A stretch of 64,000 bases of DNA from NCBI RefSeq assembly GCF_008831285.2, contig NC_045143.1:5155503-5219502 (forward strand), given 5' to 3'. Positions within the stretch are counted from its first letter, which is position 1. Each line of letters begins with the position of its first letter. Made by a program: the position numbers and the translations under genes. Under the pieces are notes generated by a model that did no database searches, was not told the DNA's origin, and saw only the letters and a list, made by a program, of their open reading frames with translations. Positions 11,852-25,178 of this stretch are shown piece by piece. The stretch is from Nymphaea colorata (taxonomy: Eukaryota > Streptophyta > Magnoliopsida > Nymphaeales > Nymphaeaceae).

Positions 11852-14800
11852 AGACGAGAAGATGCCAGGAGACATTTATTTCTGGAGGGGAGTTACTGAA
11901 CGCTACAAAGACCAAGTATGGAGTGTCGGTGTTGTGATGCCAGTTCATCTGTACGTGGGTAATGACTAATAATGCACAGGGATGAGATGAGAAATCAGTC
12001 TTCTGCCCATAAACGGGCACGCCTTCTAGTTGCAGGAAAATGTCCTCACTCTTCGCCTTCCTCCGTGTGCAGCTTCCACACACATGGGCTATCCCCCACC
12101 GTTTTGTTTTTCATACTTTTCTACATCGCGGTGATCTGCCATCTCTCGGATTTCAAACCAGTTGGCAGGCAGGTCATCGTGTCCCTGTCGGTGGTCGAAG
12201 GGCCCCACCTACATTTCATACAGAGGGTGGGGTCTCATCCCAGTTACTGTTCTCTACAGGTACAGTTTTCTACTGCCTCCTGCCATCTGCCTGCACCCAG
12301 AATTATAAGCCTTTCTTGACAGAAAAAAACAAAACGATCACCACATTACCGTTCGGTAGATGAAAACATGGAAAGTGAAAACTTTGTGCCAAGTGCTAAC
12401 AAGAACATGTACACTTAAGCAACTGCAGGAGCCCCTTACGTTGCTTCTTCTTTTGATAGAATTACGGCGAGGTAAAAAGAAACTTTACCAAAAACGGAGA
12501 AACAAAAATATCTGTTCTATACTGCTTAATCTCCACTTGCAGAAATAGATATATATACATACGGCCAAAAAGAAGATGCAGCTTATTTAACAAATCGTGA
12601 CGGCCGTTGATTAGGCGCGTTTTTTGCAATCATGAAGTGGGTTTTGAAAGATATAAATATGAAATGTTGGTCCGGTTTGCATTATGGTAAACACAAAAAA
12701 TAATGAGATACATTTGGTGCCGAAAGTTCGTATGAACAGCAGAATGTCGGCCACCTGATGGGCAGCGGCATCTTTTTGGCTTACTAACCATTAAACTTTG
12801 ATTTTTGTGTTAGCTAAGGAATCCACACTTCTCCAGCGTTCAACGGTCCTTTAGAGAGAGGGGGAGAGGGAGAGAGAGAGTTTTAGTCTCTTCCTATCGG
12901 CTTTAACAAAGCCAAGATCGCGATAGCAGCCTTTGTTCTTTCTGCCCCGGTAATGGCTGCTTATCCGTATACACACACATATATACGCCCACATTTTGTT
13001 CATACTACCACTCAGACTCGGACTTTAAGGATCCTTCCTTGGATCGCTCTTCTATGTTATCCAAAGAAAAGTATATTTATATATTGGTAAAAGAGATAGA
13101 AAAACTCTTTTTCGTATTGTAGTAACCTTCCTATAGCTAATTCCGTGAAAAACAGGACTGGGAAATAGGAAAAACAGTGGTTAGCGGCATGGGGTGAAGT
13201 ATTCCGATCTTTGGGCCTATCGCTTTTCTTAGTATAGGGATACGAAATTCACAGGCTAAAGGAAAAGGAAAACCAAGAAGCTGTGCAACTTATGACTTTT
13301 CAATATCCAGTGTAAAACTAAATAGTTGAATAAAGAAATACATAAAAATATAAAGGAAGAAAATTAAAGTTGAGAGAGGAGGAATAGAAAGAAACGTGTG
13401 GTCAACCTGAACCCACATTCACTTGAAGAAGATCCCCCACTTTCTTTTTCCTTTTCATTTGATTTAGTCCTTGACTATATGTTTTGTACTTGTTCGAACT
13501 TCAGCGGAGAAAATAGGGTTCTTATAATATGGCCTACCTAATGTGACGTTTAAGTTTTCATTTGGTCACCTGAAATTGTCTCCAACAAATCCAGCCGTCT
13601 GTATGCATTTCCGAAACTATAAGACTAATAAAATATAACAAACCAATACGCAAATCATATTTTAAAAGTGAGTTTAATTTAACAATTTCAGAGTTTTTTG
13701 GTTCACAAAATCTGATCTACACATTGGAGTTTTGCTTTTCTTAATCTCACACTTGTAGACATTTTAATTTTTAAGAATAACGCTATGGTTATTACGAAAA
13801 ACGACTCCAAGTGGCCAAAAAACCGGAATAATTTTAGGTACCCATATTCTTAAACACCACTTATCTAGGGACCCATAGAAAACATATTTGTAACAGGTAG
13901 AGCCCATGATAGATTGTCCATCTAAAAGATTTTAACAGAAAAACTATTTAAATTTTTTTATTTATTGTAGATTCTAACACCGTTACATGAGAAATATACT
14001 ATAAAAAACGGATGTCAGTTTTAAGAATAGGAGTACAAACAATTACCAATCCAGTAAAAATTAATTTTTCTTGATTCTTTTTCCATATTTTGCAGATTCG
14101 AACAGCTCCAAACCAGTGAAGCAATCCCGGGTTTCGATCGCAGCAACACTGAGATCATGGACTGGTACATTCTAATCATCTGGCCTCTCAACTTCATTTT
14201 TGAAGATGGAGAAACCAACTCCCGAGTAAAAAAGGTCTAATGAAGCTCCTGGTTTACCCTGTTAAACCTCTAATCGAGTTCCAGCGCAACATTTAACGAT
14301 GAAAGGACTTGAAACTTAAGTTACAGAGATGACCAAATTATTCAGTAAAGAACTAAAGATGATATGCATTGATCTTGAAGCGATTGAAAAAGGAGAGAAT
14401 CATCGAGGGAATGCATAAACTTACCGTGTAGGAGAGCGTGGAGGCTTCCATTAGGGAAGTAATCGTAGACGAGCAGCATCTCGTCTCTGGACTTGTAGTA
14501 GGCCATCAAACTCACGACGTTCGGGTGGTTGAGGCCGCCGAGAATCTGCATCTGGTGTTCCATGCTCTTCTTCTTCCCGATACCACTGGCTCTGTCCCTC
14601 AGCCTCTTCACAACCACCACCGCCCCATCATCAAAGGAGGCCTTGTAGGTGCTCCCCATGCTGCCCTTCCCCAGCATCTCTGCAGAGGCCTTTAGCAGAT
14701 CCTCCAATCTGAACCTCTTCCTCCCCTGGAAGAACACCATTCTCTCCTCTTTCTTTCTCTCCTCTTTCTCCTCCCCTGTTGGGCTCTTCCCGTAAAGATC

Positions 14801-15724
14801 AGTACTCATACACCCCGTCGTCAATCCTTCCTCCCCTCCCGCCTTCTTCCTCTGCTTCCACTTCTTCTCCCCATCTCTGTAGTACCGGCAGCAACAGTAG
14901 AACAGGGCCCAGCTTATAAGCCCCAATGCGCACAGATCAGCGATCGCGATCACGATGGCAGCCACTTTCCCGACGGACCTCTTCGCGGGTTTCCGGTTCA
15001 AGGGGAGAGGAATCTCCGAAATGGGCTTCGGGACTTGGCACCTTTCGGGCAATGGCCGTCCGCAGAGACGCGAATTCCCGGCGAAAGCTGAAGCTAAGAA
15101 GCCGGAGAGCGAAACGGGGATCGCACCCGTCAGGTTGTTGCCGGAAACGTTGAAGTCCTCCAGCGTGGTGTCCATCTTGTAGGCGAAAACCTGGAGGGTA
15201 CCCGTGAATCTGTTGTGCTCAAGCCTGAGAGTGAGCAGAGAGTTGAGTCTGTTCAGCTCCTGCGGCAATCTGCCGGACAGTTCGTTGTAGGAGAGGTCGA
15301 GGCGGTGGAGTCTCCGGAGGCTGGAGATTCCGGCGGGAAAGTCGCCGGAGAACCGGTTGTGGGAGAGGTAGAGGAGCTTCATGTTCCTCCATGAGGTGAG
15401 GTCCGGGAGTGGGGAAGCGAAGGAGTTGTGCTTAAGACTGAGGACTCTGAGTTGGTCCAATTCGGTCAGTGGTTGAAGGGGACCAGAGAGATTGAGGCCC
15501 TGTAGAACAAAGTGGGTGACCCTCCGGTTCTTGCAGGTGATCCCCAACCATTTTCCAGAGCAAGGGTCGCCGGAATCCCATGACGTCAGGGAGTTAGAGG
15601 GGTCGGAAAAAGCCCTGAACGCTCGGAGGACAGCGAGATCAGGAGAGGAGCATTTGGTGACGGTGACCGAGAGAGAGAAAAGAGAGAGAAGAAGACAGAC
15701 AATGGCGTGCCTTCTGTTTCTCAT
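10595..15724 (-). CDS. LRR receptor-like kinase, subfamily III (At1g68400-like), probable pseudokinase
   Basis: Two exons: 15724-14425 and 11256-10595 (intron 3.17 kb, donor GTAAGT, phase 1), giving 653 aa. Signal peptide ~1-25, LRRNT with paired Cys to ~64, about five LRRs (~70-210), a Pro/basic juxtamembrane stretch, TM ~253-278, and an acidic/basic linker. The kinase-like domain starts at ~338 (FRLEDLLKASAEMLGKG). The intron falls inside LLHG/NRGPGR, as known for this subfamily. The ATP-binding Lys is present (K373 in VVVVKRL). The catalytic loop reads HGNLTASN (~472-479), lacking the catalytic Asp and Lys, and DFG reads DLS (~492-494). RAPE and DVYSFG motifs remain. Such LRR-III members usually act at the plasma membrane as receptors or co-receptors, often with weak or no kinase activity. 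The ligand is unknown. A TATA-like TATAAAG lies ~50 bp upstream of the ATG. Confidence 0.9.
11819..11849 (+). repeat. (GA)n microsatellite in receptor-kinase intron
   Basis: About 15 uninterrupted GA units (CT on the gene's sense strand) lie inside the 3.2-kb intron of the receptor kinase. Other parts of this intron show no second gene that I can support. Weak open frames around 12.0-12.4 kb have no recognisable motif. Confidence 0.9.
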
Positions 15725-15774
15725 CCTCCCTCTCCCTCTCTCTCAACTCTTCGCTCCCTCCCTCTCTTTCTCTC

Positions 15775-15783
15775 TCTTTATAC
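15775..15783 (-). promoter_or_regulatory. Candidate TATA box of the receptor kinase gene
   Basis: On the minus strand the sequence TATAAAGAG lies about 50 nt upstream of the start codon at 15724, followed by GA-rich leader sequence. Spacing fits a short 5' leader of some 20-25 nt. This is by motif and position only. Confidence 0.45.
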
Positions 15784-16180
15784 AATCTGCACTAAAGAAG
15801 AGTGATCGACGAAAGGCCTCTGCAACCATGTCTGAGTTATAGAGACGACCGACGCGGCATTCGAGTCGGGAAGTTCCTCGTTTGCCAAAAAACGTGATTT
15901 GAAGTCGCGATCTTCCAAAACTTCAAAACTAAAACCACATACGAAATAGTTTCTCACGTGAAGAACAGGAACATGCAACCAAACAACGACCATATATCAC
16001 AAGCTTCTAAGCAAAGAAATATCTGATAACTAAGCAAGACATTTAATAAAATTTTTTCTTTTGCTTACTTTGTTACACAAGGATTCCATTGTTTTTCTTG
16101 TTAGTTATTTTTAGTACATGATTTTGGTATTGTCATAAGAACCTCGACCAGTGTTCTGCATTTTACTTTTATCTCAAAGG

Positions 16181-16372
16181 GATTGCACCCTGGTCGAGAG
16201 ACTTTGTTGCTTGCTCGGCAGCATAAAACTCCGAGGCTACCGTAAAATTTATCGTTTTCCAGATCCTCTTGTAGATGATTGCTCCATAGTCGAGAGACTT
16301 TATCGCTTGCCCGGCAGCGCAAAACTCCGAGGCTACCGTAAAATTTATCGTTTCCTAGTTCCTCCGTTCCGT
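16181..16372 (+). repeat. 96-bp tandem repeat, two copies
   Basis: Starting with GATTGCACCC at 16181 and GATTGCTCC at 16277, two copies of a ~96-bp unit share GTCGAGAGACTTT, CGGCAGC, AAAACTCCGAGGCTACCG and TAAAATTTATCGTTT. They differ by scattered substitutions. The location is 5' of the receptor kinase gene. No coding meaning is evident. Confidence 0.8.
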
Positions 16373-16379
16373 TGTGCAT

Positions 16380-19300
16380 TCAAAGCAGCTTTAGAACAAA
16401 ATGGTAGTTGTAGAAGGTTGCCTTAAGAGGGAACAAGACAATTCTCATAATCTGTTTGGAAGTGGGATTTTTTTTTTTTGTATGCTTTTGTGCTGGCCTT
16501 TTGCCAGCTGCTGCATTACCACAGTTAAGAAAAGTCTCTTGGATTTTTTTCCCCATGGCCAAACGTAGGTTAGGTAGATTCCTGCCAAAGTCTCACTAGC
16601 ACAATACGGAACTTTTTGGCTTTCTTCGGTTTGATTTTGAATCGGAAACTTTTTGGGCGTGTTTGGATTGCCCAGACAAGTTGTCTAAGATGCTCAACGT
16701 GTGTATTTGACTACCATGTTTAAGCAAACATGAGACAATAAATTTTGGTTTTCTTTTTCCTCCAGCTTCAAGGCAAAATCTTTCTATTTTTCTGAACTTT
16801 CAGTCAGATCTAGTGGGTCCAAATGTGGGATCATGTAGAAGTCTCGAAATCAACGGAAACGTATCGGTGCGGACAGAGCCTGATTGCGTTCCTCCAGCAT
16901 TTTTGTCCTTATGTTCTAGGGATTTGTTTTTTTTTTAATGCATAAACCACACATTAAAACACACATGAAGTTTCTCTACCATTAACAAGAAAATAAATGA
17001 TTATTTTTTAAAATTCATAAAGATCTATTCCTTTTGCCGTTTAAAAAGTAACATGAAAAATATGCCAAACTCCATTGATACAATTAACATTAAAAAAATA
17101 TACCACATAATTATTTTAAAAATTAATGGAAAACTTAACTATTAGAATATAATTAATCATCTTAATATAATTAGATGTAGTTAAAAAGTCCTAATCTAAA
17201 ACTGATTCTCAGTTTATCTGTATTACGGGTATTTTTATTTTTTTTATCATATCAACCGAAACTTAATTTGGTATTTATAATTTGGGTCTAATGGTTCAAA
17301 TACTGTTTTTTATTATTTGCAATTCTTTGGATGTGTTTGTGAAAAAAAAAAATCCTTTTTTCCAATAATAAGAGAGAAAAAAAAAAGGAAAGAAAAACTT
17401 GGTGTCCTTTTTTACCTGCGACAACTTCGACTTTGTGACAAACGACACCTCCGACCATCTCAAACACGTTTGGTCCCGTCATTTGGTGATAAGTCATTCC
17501 TGGTACTTGTGGCCCTTTTTCTTCAACCATCTTGGTAAAAAAAAAAAAAAATCTGGACCAAACTTAGCCAGGATTATCTGTCTTACGAGATAATTACTCC
17601 ATCAACAAAAATCTCAAATACTTCTCCAGCCATGGAATATCCATAACTGATCCATGAAATCACATCGGGACTGTAAATATGAAAACCCGGTGCCGGCCCA
17701 AACCAGACCAAGCGGCATCAACACAGATGTTAACGGATTGAGTTCGAAGAAAATACATGCTTAATCATATACGCTTTTTCAGATATTTATATACTCGAAT
17801 TCGAATATAAATAAAGAAAAATCATATTTGAAGATAAATCCAAAATTTGATTTACATTCGTATTTGAATTCAATTTAGTGTCATTTCTTAAATCTGAATT
17901 ATATCCAATTTTTTAATCGGATATTATTTGATTTTTTTGTAATAGTTCGGTCATATATGGGATTCAAATCAGATATATTGACATCATTAAGTATCAGATC
18001 CAAAACTCCTTAGATCCAAAACTCCTTTCTTGCATGCTGTTTTCTCTTTACAGTGTATATTTGATAGCTTCGGATCGAAAACCCTTTTATCTGAAACCGA
18101 TTGAGTAAATAAGCATTAGATTCACCACTATATCTAAACATGAAAAACTTGGACCTCAAATTTCACAACAAACATCCCCAAAAAAATATTGTGATCATTT
18201 TTTTCATTTAATAATGCTAAAAAAAAAACCCGAACAAATAGAGGGTAAATCAAACATCAGCCTTTTACATTAAAACACCGGATCTAAAGACCCCTTCCCC
18301 TCCAAGTTTAATACTAATTAGCGCCCGTTCGAAACCTGGTGAAGATGGTCGCGGGCATGCAGTGTCCTACGACTTTTTTACCTGTCAGCGACTTTTTCGC
18401 CTTCTTGCTTTATTGCGTTTGAAAACGTCAGGTCTAGACCATGAACCAGTGTCATAAAATTTAGCCAACGCAGCAACTGGGTTGATTCAGTTAGTATTAT
18501 TATTATTATTATTATTATTATATTCATTTATTATATATGAGAAAAATATTTAAAAATAAAATAAAATAATGAACAACATATGACGGATGGCCCTCTTTAT
18601 TGCCCGGTGAATTAAATTAACATATATATATATATATATATATAGTTCTCTTGCAGCAGTGGTGCGGGCATTAAAAAAGAAGTAAAGTCCAACTGCTGAT
18701 ACGACACCGACAACTCCCGCTAAACGCCGGCCGGCGCATTCTGGCTGCTGTAGCCTGGTCCTCGCCTCCTGCATTTATATAGAGCAGGCATCCTCGTGCA
18801 TGGAAGACAGATCTGCGGTCCTCGGTGCGGCCGCCGGCGGCCGGCCAAAGTAATCGGCAGTAAAACTTCTTTATTTTCTTATTAGTCCGTTTAACGATGG
18901 CGACGATGCTGTTCATATTGTGATATGTTTTCTGTTCTGTAATAAGAAGGTAAATAAAATCTTCTATCAAACATGCATCGTATATATCACAAGAGGCCGT
19001 AGAAGCGGGGTGATATTGACAACACTGATGGGTAGAGATGCTGGTGGTACAGTACAGAGAGGGGGCGCCTAGGTAGAGGGCGATTCATTCATTGCAATAG
19101 TTATTACCTGCATTTGATGAGCTCCGGGATGAGTAAATAATTGATCGGTCCCCTTATTCAAGAGCTATATTATACATCACATGGACACGTTTACAAGTAC
19201 TTGACATGCATCATTGTCATATGAACTTTATTTATTTATGTGAAAATTTTGAAATCTGCCGGCTGACGATGGTTGTCAAATGGCTAAATACTTGAAAACG

Positions 19301-19713
19301 GGTGGTAAAAATGTACCATGAATCAAACACTATAAGTCGTCGCTAATGCTTCCATTGCATGGTACTTTCAGCGACGGCTTTTAAATATTTTGTCTTCCAG
19401 CAACATCTCCCAGCCGTCTGTTTTTAATTCTTACCATTACTCTCAAGATCTCGTTTGATGCACAAGAAAAATACTGTGCAACATAGATAAGCTTTTGGGG
19501 TTTCTCCCTGCAACATCAAACACAGGGAATTAGTTTCTTCCTGCAGCAGGTAATCTCACCATGCGCTTTTCATTGAACTCGTCGTTCTGTACGTTGATAA
19601 TTTTACCTTACAAAAAACTTCTTGTGCACTAAAAAGAGCCTTAAGATCAGCATATGAAGGGAATGTATGCCGTAACATAGGTGACATGGACAGCAAAATT
19701 AGATACATGGAAT

Positions 19714-19754
<41 letters not shown>

Positions 19755-21780
19755 GTTCTTCAAAGTTAGGGTTTCTTGGAGTTTTATTATTTTTCTCTCT
19801 CTAAGACAGTAAAAACAAAAATCATGTGGAATGGGTATGAGATGGGGTGCGTCGATATCTCAAATTAAATACCATCTTTTACTTGTCGCTAGCCAGCTCT
19901 TGGACAAGCCTTTCAAGAATACACAAGCATGTGGGCACCACCACCGTCAGCATAATGCACTATTTATGGGTGTATATATTCATGTTGCAGAGTGCCTAGC
20001 CATCTCTCTCCCTTGAGGACCATTTATTGTTCTTCATCAACAAGTAGGTCCACTAGGGATGCAAAAGGATCCAATTCATCCAGCTAAAGTGTATATAGAT
20101 CGAAAATCTGATCCAGAATTAATGGATCTATTTCAACCCCTCAAAACCCACTTACTTGATTGAATTTACGAGTATTTGTAGTTTGTAAATACGAACAACG
20201 GATGCGATGATTTCATCAATCGGAAATATATCGATGCTCTGATACCAATTGATGCAGTACCACTAACTTTCATTGTATAACAACTTGACCCACTCTTGCA
20301 CAAAGTTCGGACAACCCTCCTCGTAAAAGCTTAATCGGTTCCAGCCCCATAAAGAATAGAAATCAAGACAGCCTCTTTTACAAACAAGTAAAGTTTTCTT
20401 GCAAACTTCAATACGAAACTGAATTTCTTATAGTGGATGTTATAAAGAGAGAGTACTTGACTTGCTCTATCTACTTACCTAACCCTGACATATCAGAAGC
20501 AAAGAAAATACGCAGATACTTGGCGTGTATCAACTAGAGAACCTGTGTTCATTATGTTGGCAAAACTAATCTCCAAGCATTAAAACTCGGTACGGAGAAG
20601 TTTTTCCAAATACATAAACTAATGTAAGGTAATAAACACAAAACCATTGGTTTTCATGCCTTACGGATTCCGATTTATGCATTAAAAGATCTCTTTTAAC
20701 TTGTTTCCCGAGTCAACTTTCATCTTTCCCGGCAATGCAATTGCATGGTACGCTTTAGTTTTATGAAAAACATGGATCCGAGTGCCAATTAAAGCACAGA
20801 ATCAATACACTCAACCCAGTTCATTATGTCAGGTTCATAAATAAGTAAATAAATCCACATATTCATTAGAGAGAGGGACTCATAATATTTGTATAGTACT
20901 GTTGCTATTGAACAAGCAATATTCACGAGCAGCCAGTAAGTAGGTAAAATCTTTTCTTTCTGATCTCACTTGGTTCAAGGATGTATAATACAATGCATCA
21001 TGCCTAAGGAATTGAAGGGTTTTTTCGTTTAAATTTGGACACAGAAATATATACATGAAGGAGTTGAAATCTTTTGGCTCTTTTGATTTTCGTATATATA
21101 TATATATATATAAACTACACACGTGTGACACAATGTATGAGCCGTACATGCATGTTGGCTTGTGTTTGTTTTTACGAGCTAAAGTCAGAATATTATAAAC
21201 AGCGGTGTAATGAAGCCAGCCTCATATGTCCACTTGGCACTTTTTCTCATTTTTTTAATATTTCTTTATTTTTCATTAAATGTTGCTCACATGCCCTACT
21301 TCAAGCTTCTAGTTTTTATTCTCTTTTCTATTAAATTTATGATGAAAATATTAAAGAATTGGTTATTCCCTCCAAATTCTTTCTAAGACCTCGATCCCCA
21401 CTTGGCATTGAATCATGAGTTAGAACTACGTAAAGCAACACAAAGTTTGGAAGAATGCCGAAGTCTCCACTCAACTCCTTCTCCTCAAGATACAAAATTT
21501 GCTTTCAGTGCTATGGATGCCCCGTTATACTTTAGCTTGCACGTCAATGACTGCGCACTGAGGATTGGTGTCACAGAGATTTAAAACGAAAGCTGACTGT
21601 CTACCGGCTCCATTCCAACCATTGCGCCAACCTCCTTTCCAATAAATGATTTTGGGGTGCCTGATGGCAAGTTGAGCAGTCCATCTGGTAAACAGAATAG
21701 TACTTAATTGTTTCATAAATATAGCCTAATAATTAGAATATATTTATAAAACAGCAACTGATCTATTTGCCAAATAGGTC
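16380..21780. other. Gene-poor intergenic region with AT-rich repeats
   Basis: No supported gene was found over this 5.4 kb. It contains a (TTA)n tract (~18490-18522), (AT)n tracts (~18622-18644, ~19718-19750, ~21094-21112), A- and T-runs, and the AT-rich dispersed repeat at ~17719-17990. Short open frames here show no domain, splice-consistent neighbours or family motifs. Confidence 0.55.
17719..17990. repeat. AT-rich dispersed repeat, copy 1 (AGATGT...TTGACATC ends)
   Basis: One end reads ACAGATGTTAACGGATT and the other AGATATATTGACATCATT. The interior is a run of words such as AATTCGAATAT, AATCATATTTGAAG and TCGGATATTAT. The same layout and end sequences occur at 27982-28361, so these are two diverged copies of one family, probably a non-autonomous DNA transposon. 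No target duplication was found at this copy. Confidence 0.5.
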
Positions 21781-21786
21781 ATAAAG

Positions 21787-21952
21787 CAGTGACAGTTCAA
21801 AATTTTGAAACTTTTTTATTCTTTGAGTAACTTGTAAGTTTGTAAGAAGCATCAACATTTAAATGATAAAAATTACCATAAGGTATGAACATAAAAATAT
21901 ACATATTTTTTTCGCTTTGTGTAGGCAACTGCCCACACTAGGTCCACCCTTG
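21787..21952. mobile_element. Degenerate copy of the CAGTGG hAT-type MITE family
   Basis: The left end CAGTGACAGTTC followed by AAAATTTTG resembles the reversed right end of the intact element at 25179-25388. The right part contains GGCAACTGCCCACAC, the internal hairpin typical of the family, and ends near GTCCACCCTTG. Terminal repeats are eroded and no 8-bp duplication is seen, so this is a tentative relic. Confidence 0.35.
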
Positions 21953-22615
21953 GGAGAATGCAGCAGCAAAACTAAGCAGCCTGGAGTCTTTCCTCAAATT
22001 TTGTTTCTTTTGTAAAAAAGAAATGAATCTAATTTTTTCCACTTTAAATTGAATGTAACTCTCGATCGAGCACATAAAATTTTAACTAGTAAAACATAGT
22101 CCCCTTTGTTTCTGTTGGGGTTATATTTCTTTTTACAGAAATTTAAGTAAGACTGATCACAATTTTCACAAATTATAATGAAAACATAAATGTTGTTTTT
22201 TTTGTTACAAAAAATTGATTTCAAAATGATCTCCTAAGGCATGAGGCAAAGTAATAGACTTGAAGTAGGGACTTCAACTCCAATGCCCTAATAGGCCAAA
22301 ACCATGGAAACAAGTGGGTTGTGGATATGCCTGATGTCCATATCAACTGTTCCCATTAACATATGCCTTTACATTTACGTGCATCGCCCTCCCCAGTTTT
22401 CCCTTTCAAAGGCATCAATGAAGGAAAGCATAAACCTTTCAAAGGCATCAATGAAAGAAACCATCTATAAGCTGCAGCTTGTCATGTTGCATTTCTATAA
22501 GGGTGGAGGTAGGAATTTTTCATAAGGGATGCCGAATTATAGCTTCAAAAATTTAACAGGAGATAGCTGCAGCTTGTCGTCTTTTACTTGTAAATTAAAA
22601 AAAAAAAAATCGAGG

Positions 22616-22701
22616 GAGGCCATGGCCCATACCAGCCCGATAAGGAGTCGGGCTCCGGCGAGCCCGACACCTAAAACCCTAGTTTGAGCTTGGCCCGATT
22701 A

Positions 22702-22795
<94 letters not shown>

Positions 22796-22995
22796 TTAAT
22801 TGTAATAAAATATTATAAGTGAATATAAAAAATAATAAAATATGTATTTAAAAAATCTTATCGGGCCGAACCGGGCTTAGTCGAGCCGACCCGATAAGTT
22901 AACTGGCCGCCCTGGTACCTTTTTCTGGGGCCGAGTCAGGCCAAATACTAGGTACCCATTGAGATACCTGACCCGACACCCAACCTTTTATTCAG
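22616..22995. repeat. GGCCCGA-rich repeat split by a long (AT)n tract
   Basis: Flanks are rich in CCCGATAAGGAGTCGGGCTC-like words and in ATCGGGCCGAACCGGGC on the other side. They surround an (AT)n tract of about 80 bp (22708-22790). A similar element with the same order of words (CGGCCTAATAAGGAGC, AGCCCGACATCC, GATTAAATTA, then TATATA and more GGGCC words) lies at 39495-39840. The two therefore look like copies of one non-autonomous repeat family. No terminal repeats with target duplication could be fixed. Confidence 0.55.
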
Positions 22996-23380
22996 CTCTA
23001 CAAGAACTTAACAAGTTGTTAATGTTGTGGTTTTATTGTTTGCCTATATACCACGTGTTATGTTAATTTTTAAAATCTGTAGCTTGTTTTATCATTTTCA
23101 ATTGTTACATATAATTTTTATTTTTTATAAATAATTATGATAGCATTTATTTCATTTCACAACTACTTCAGCAGATGCAAATCTCTAGATTTGATCCAAA
23201 GCCTCACTTTTATCGTAATACTGTTATTAGAGGAATTGAAATCAGCCAACTACATGGCAAAATATTTAACAATCATCACTAAAAACACCTTGCAATAGAA
23301 GTACAAGCAATCACTTTTAAATATTTTGTAAAACACTGATTCACAGGTTTTTATAGGCACTTACATGTATAACAAAGTAA

Positions 23381-23640
23381 ATATTACACAATCTTAATTA
23401 TAAAAATAAAAGAAAATTGAGAAGTTGGTGTGGGCAACTGCCCACACCAACTTATATGTGGCTCTGCCACTGTTAGTCACACATTAATATCTAACAGCCA
23501 ATTTCCTCTTTATATATATATATATATTAAACAATCTTAATTATAAAAATAAAAGAAAATTGAGAAGTTGGTGTGGGCAACTGCCCACACCAGCCTATAT
23601 GTAGCTCTGCCACTGTTAGTCACCCATTAATATCTAACAG
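23381..23640 (+). repeat. 143-bp tandem duplication carrying a MITE end
   Basis: Copy 1 starts at 23381 and copy 2 at 23524, with period 143. Both contain AATCTTAATTATAAAAATAA, then GTGTGGGCAACTGCCCACAC (a perfect-looking hairpin), then a CTCTGCCACTG end. That end is the reverse complement of the CAGTGGCGGAGCC terminus of the element at 25179. The hairpin and terminus mark each copy as carrying one end of that hAT-type MITE. The other end was not found nearby. Copy 2 is followed by a (CT)n(AT)n microsatellite (~23657-23701). Confidence 0.75.
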
Positions 23641-23655
23641 CTACATTTCAATTTC

Positions 23656-23704
<49 letters not shown>

Positions 23705-24932
23705 TTGATTTGTTCTCAAGAGGGGTTTAGTGGCCTCACATTCTTTGAAAATATCTTTAATTGTATAATAAATGCGGTCTGGGCCCTTAATATTTGTTAA
23801 AGAACACTGATTAGCCTTACTTTTTTCTTTAAATTTCTCCCTTTTTCTGTTTAGATGAGTGAGAGGATTACAATCCACTGCCCCGAAAAAAGAACCAAAG
23901 CCGGCTATTAATGTTCATCACTCGCTATTAATGTAGCTGAAGAAAATAAATCGACGACTCTTCTTCTCAACAAAGATATAATCTTTTATTAGAAAAACGA
24001 AGAGGAATCAGAGTTTGGCTAATAATCAACCTCTGCAAGTGCCGATTTTTTTTTTCTTTACTTTTTTGCTCTTTCAATGTTCTGAGTGGGATCTGATATT
24101 AGACTTTTCTTGGTTTTATTGCCTACCAGATCTGATCCTGACCCAATTGCCAAGGAACTGAACCTGAGATCTGATCAATAATCAAAATCAATGCTGCAAA
24201 TAATCTGACGTAATATTGCTGACAATGCATTAAATTTTTGTTTTTGTGAAAGAAAATTACTCCTCGTAAGTTTTCCAATAACGACGACACTTTCACTAGA
24301 ATGATTGATAAAAACGTAAAGGTACATCACATTTGCACCTTCTCAAATAAACTAGAAGTTGGTAAAAAGGAAGAAGAGTAACAAAGTAGCTTGCTGGAGG
24401 ATAATATTCAAAAAATTGGTTTTGACAAAACCTGGTTTTGTGGAAATCTGGTTTTTTAATGAGTTTCTAGAACCTGTTTTTTTTACGACAAAAAATGAGT
24501 TTTAAGTGTACCTATGAAGAATAAGTTCAGCTGAATGAATAGGTTGCACATATATGAAAGAAAGTGAAAGTATTCTCAAATTGCATCAGCTACTGTCAAT
24601 GTTCAATTGCATGAAAATTTTATTCAAAAGATCGAGACGATATCAACAGCATAGATAACACGAGACTGTACAAAGATAGTGCATGCAGATATCAAGCTAA
24701 AGGTTTCTGTATTTACAAGATTACAGAAAGCTTGTTCTCAGTGGAGCAGAATGTAATATATATGCAATATTAACATGGCTGGTAGTGATTCAGAGTTGCA
24801 GTCGCTGCTCTTCATGTTCTGCGTGATTCCCCTGCTGGATTACTTCACGGAGATCTCAATTGTTGGCTCAATCATGCACGTCTTCAAGTGCAGCATTAAT
24901 ATTCTTTCATGGGCTTTCCAATCAAGTGCAGC

Positions 24933-24935
<3 letters not shown>

Positions 24936-24990
<55 letters not shown>
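24936..24990 (+). repeat. (AT)n microsatellite
   Basis: About 26 AT units run from 24936 to 24988, directly after a short duplicated word (AGTGCAGCATTAATAT, seen at ~24889 and ~24925). The unit may have grown from the TTAATAT end of that word. Confidence 0.9.
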
Positions 24991-24994
<4 letters not shown>

Positions 24995-25178
24995 AAATTG
25001 AATGGTGATTCTAGTTTTAGAGTTATATAGCCATATAATATGCATTCATGATAGACGGTTCAGGGAAATATAAGAAGAAAAAATGATGGCAATTTTCGTC
25101 ATCTATTATTAGTTTATACATTTGTCTCCTTGTTTCTTCTCTCAACCACGTATCTGATTTAGATGGATGGCCTTGGTG

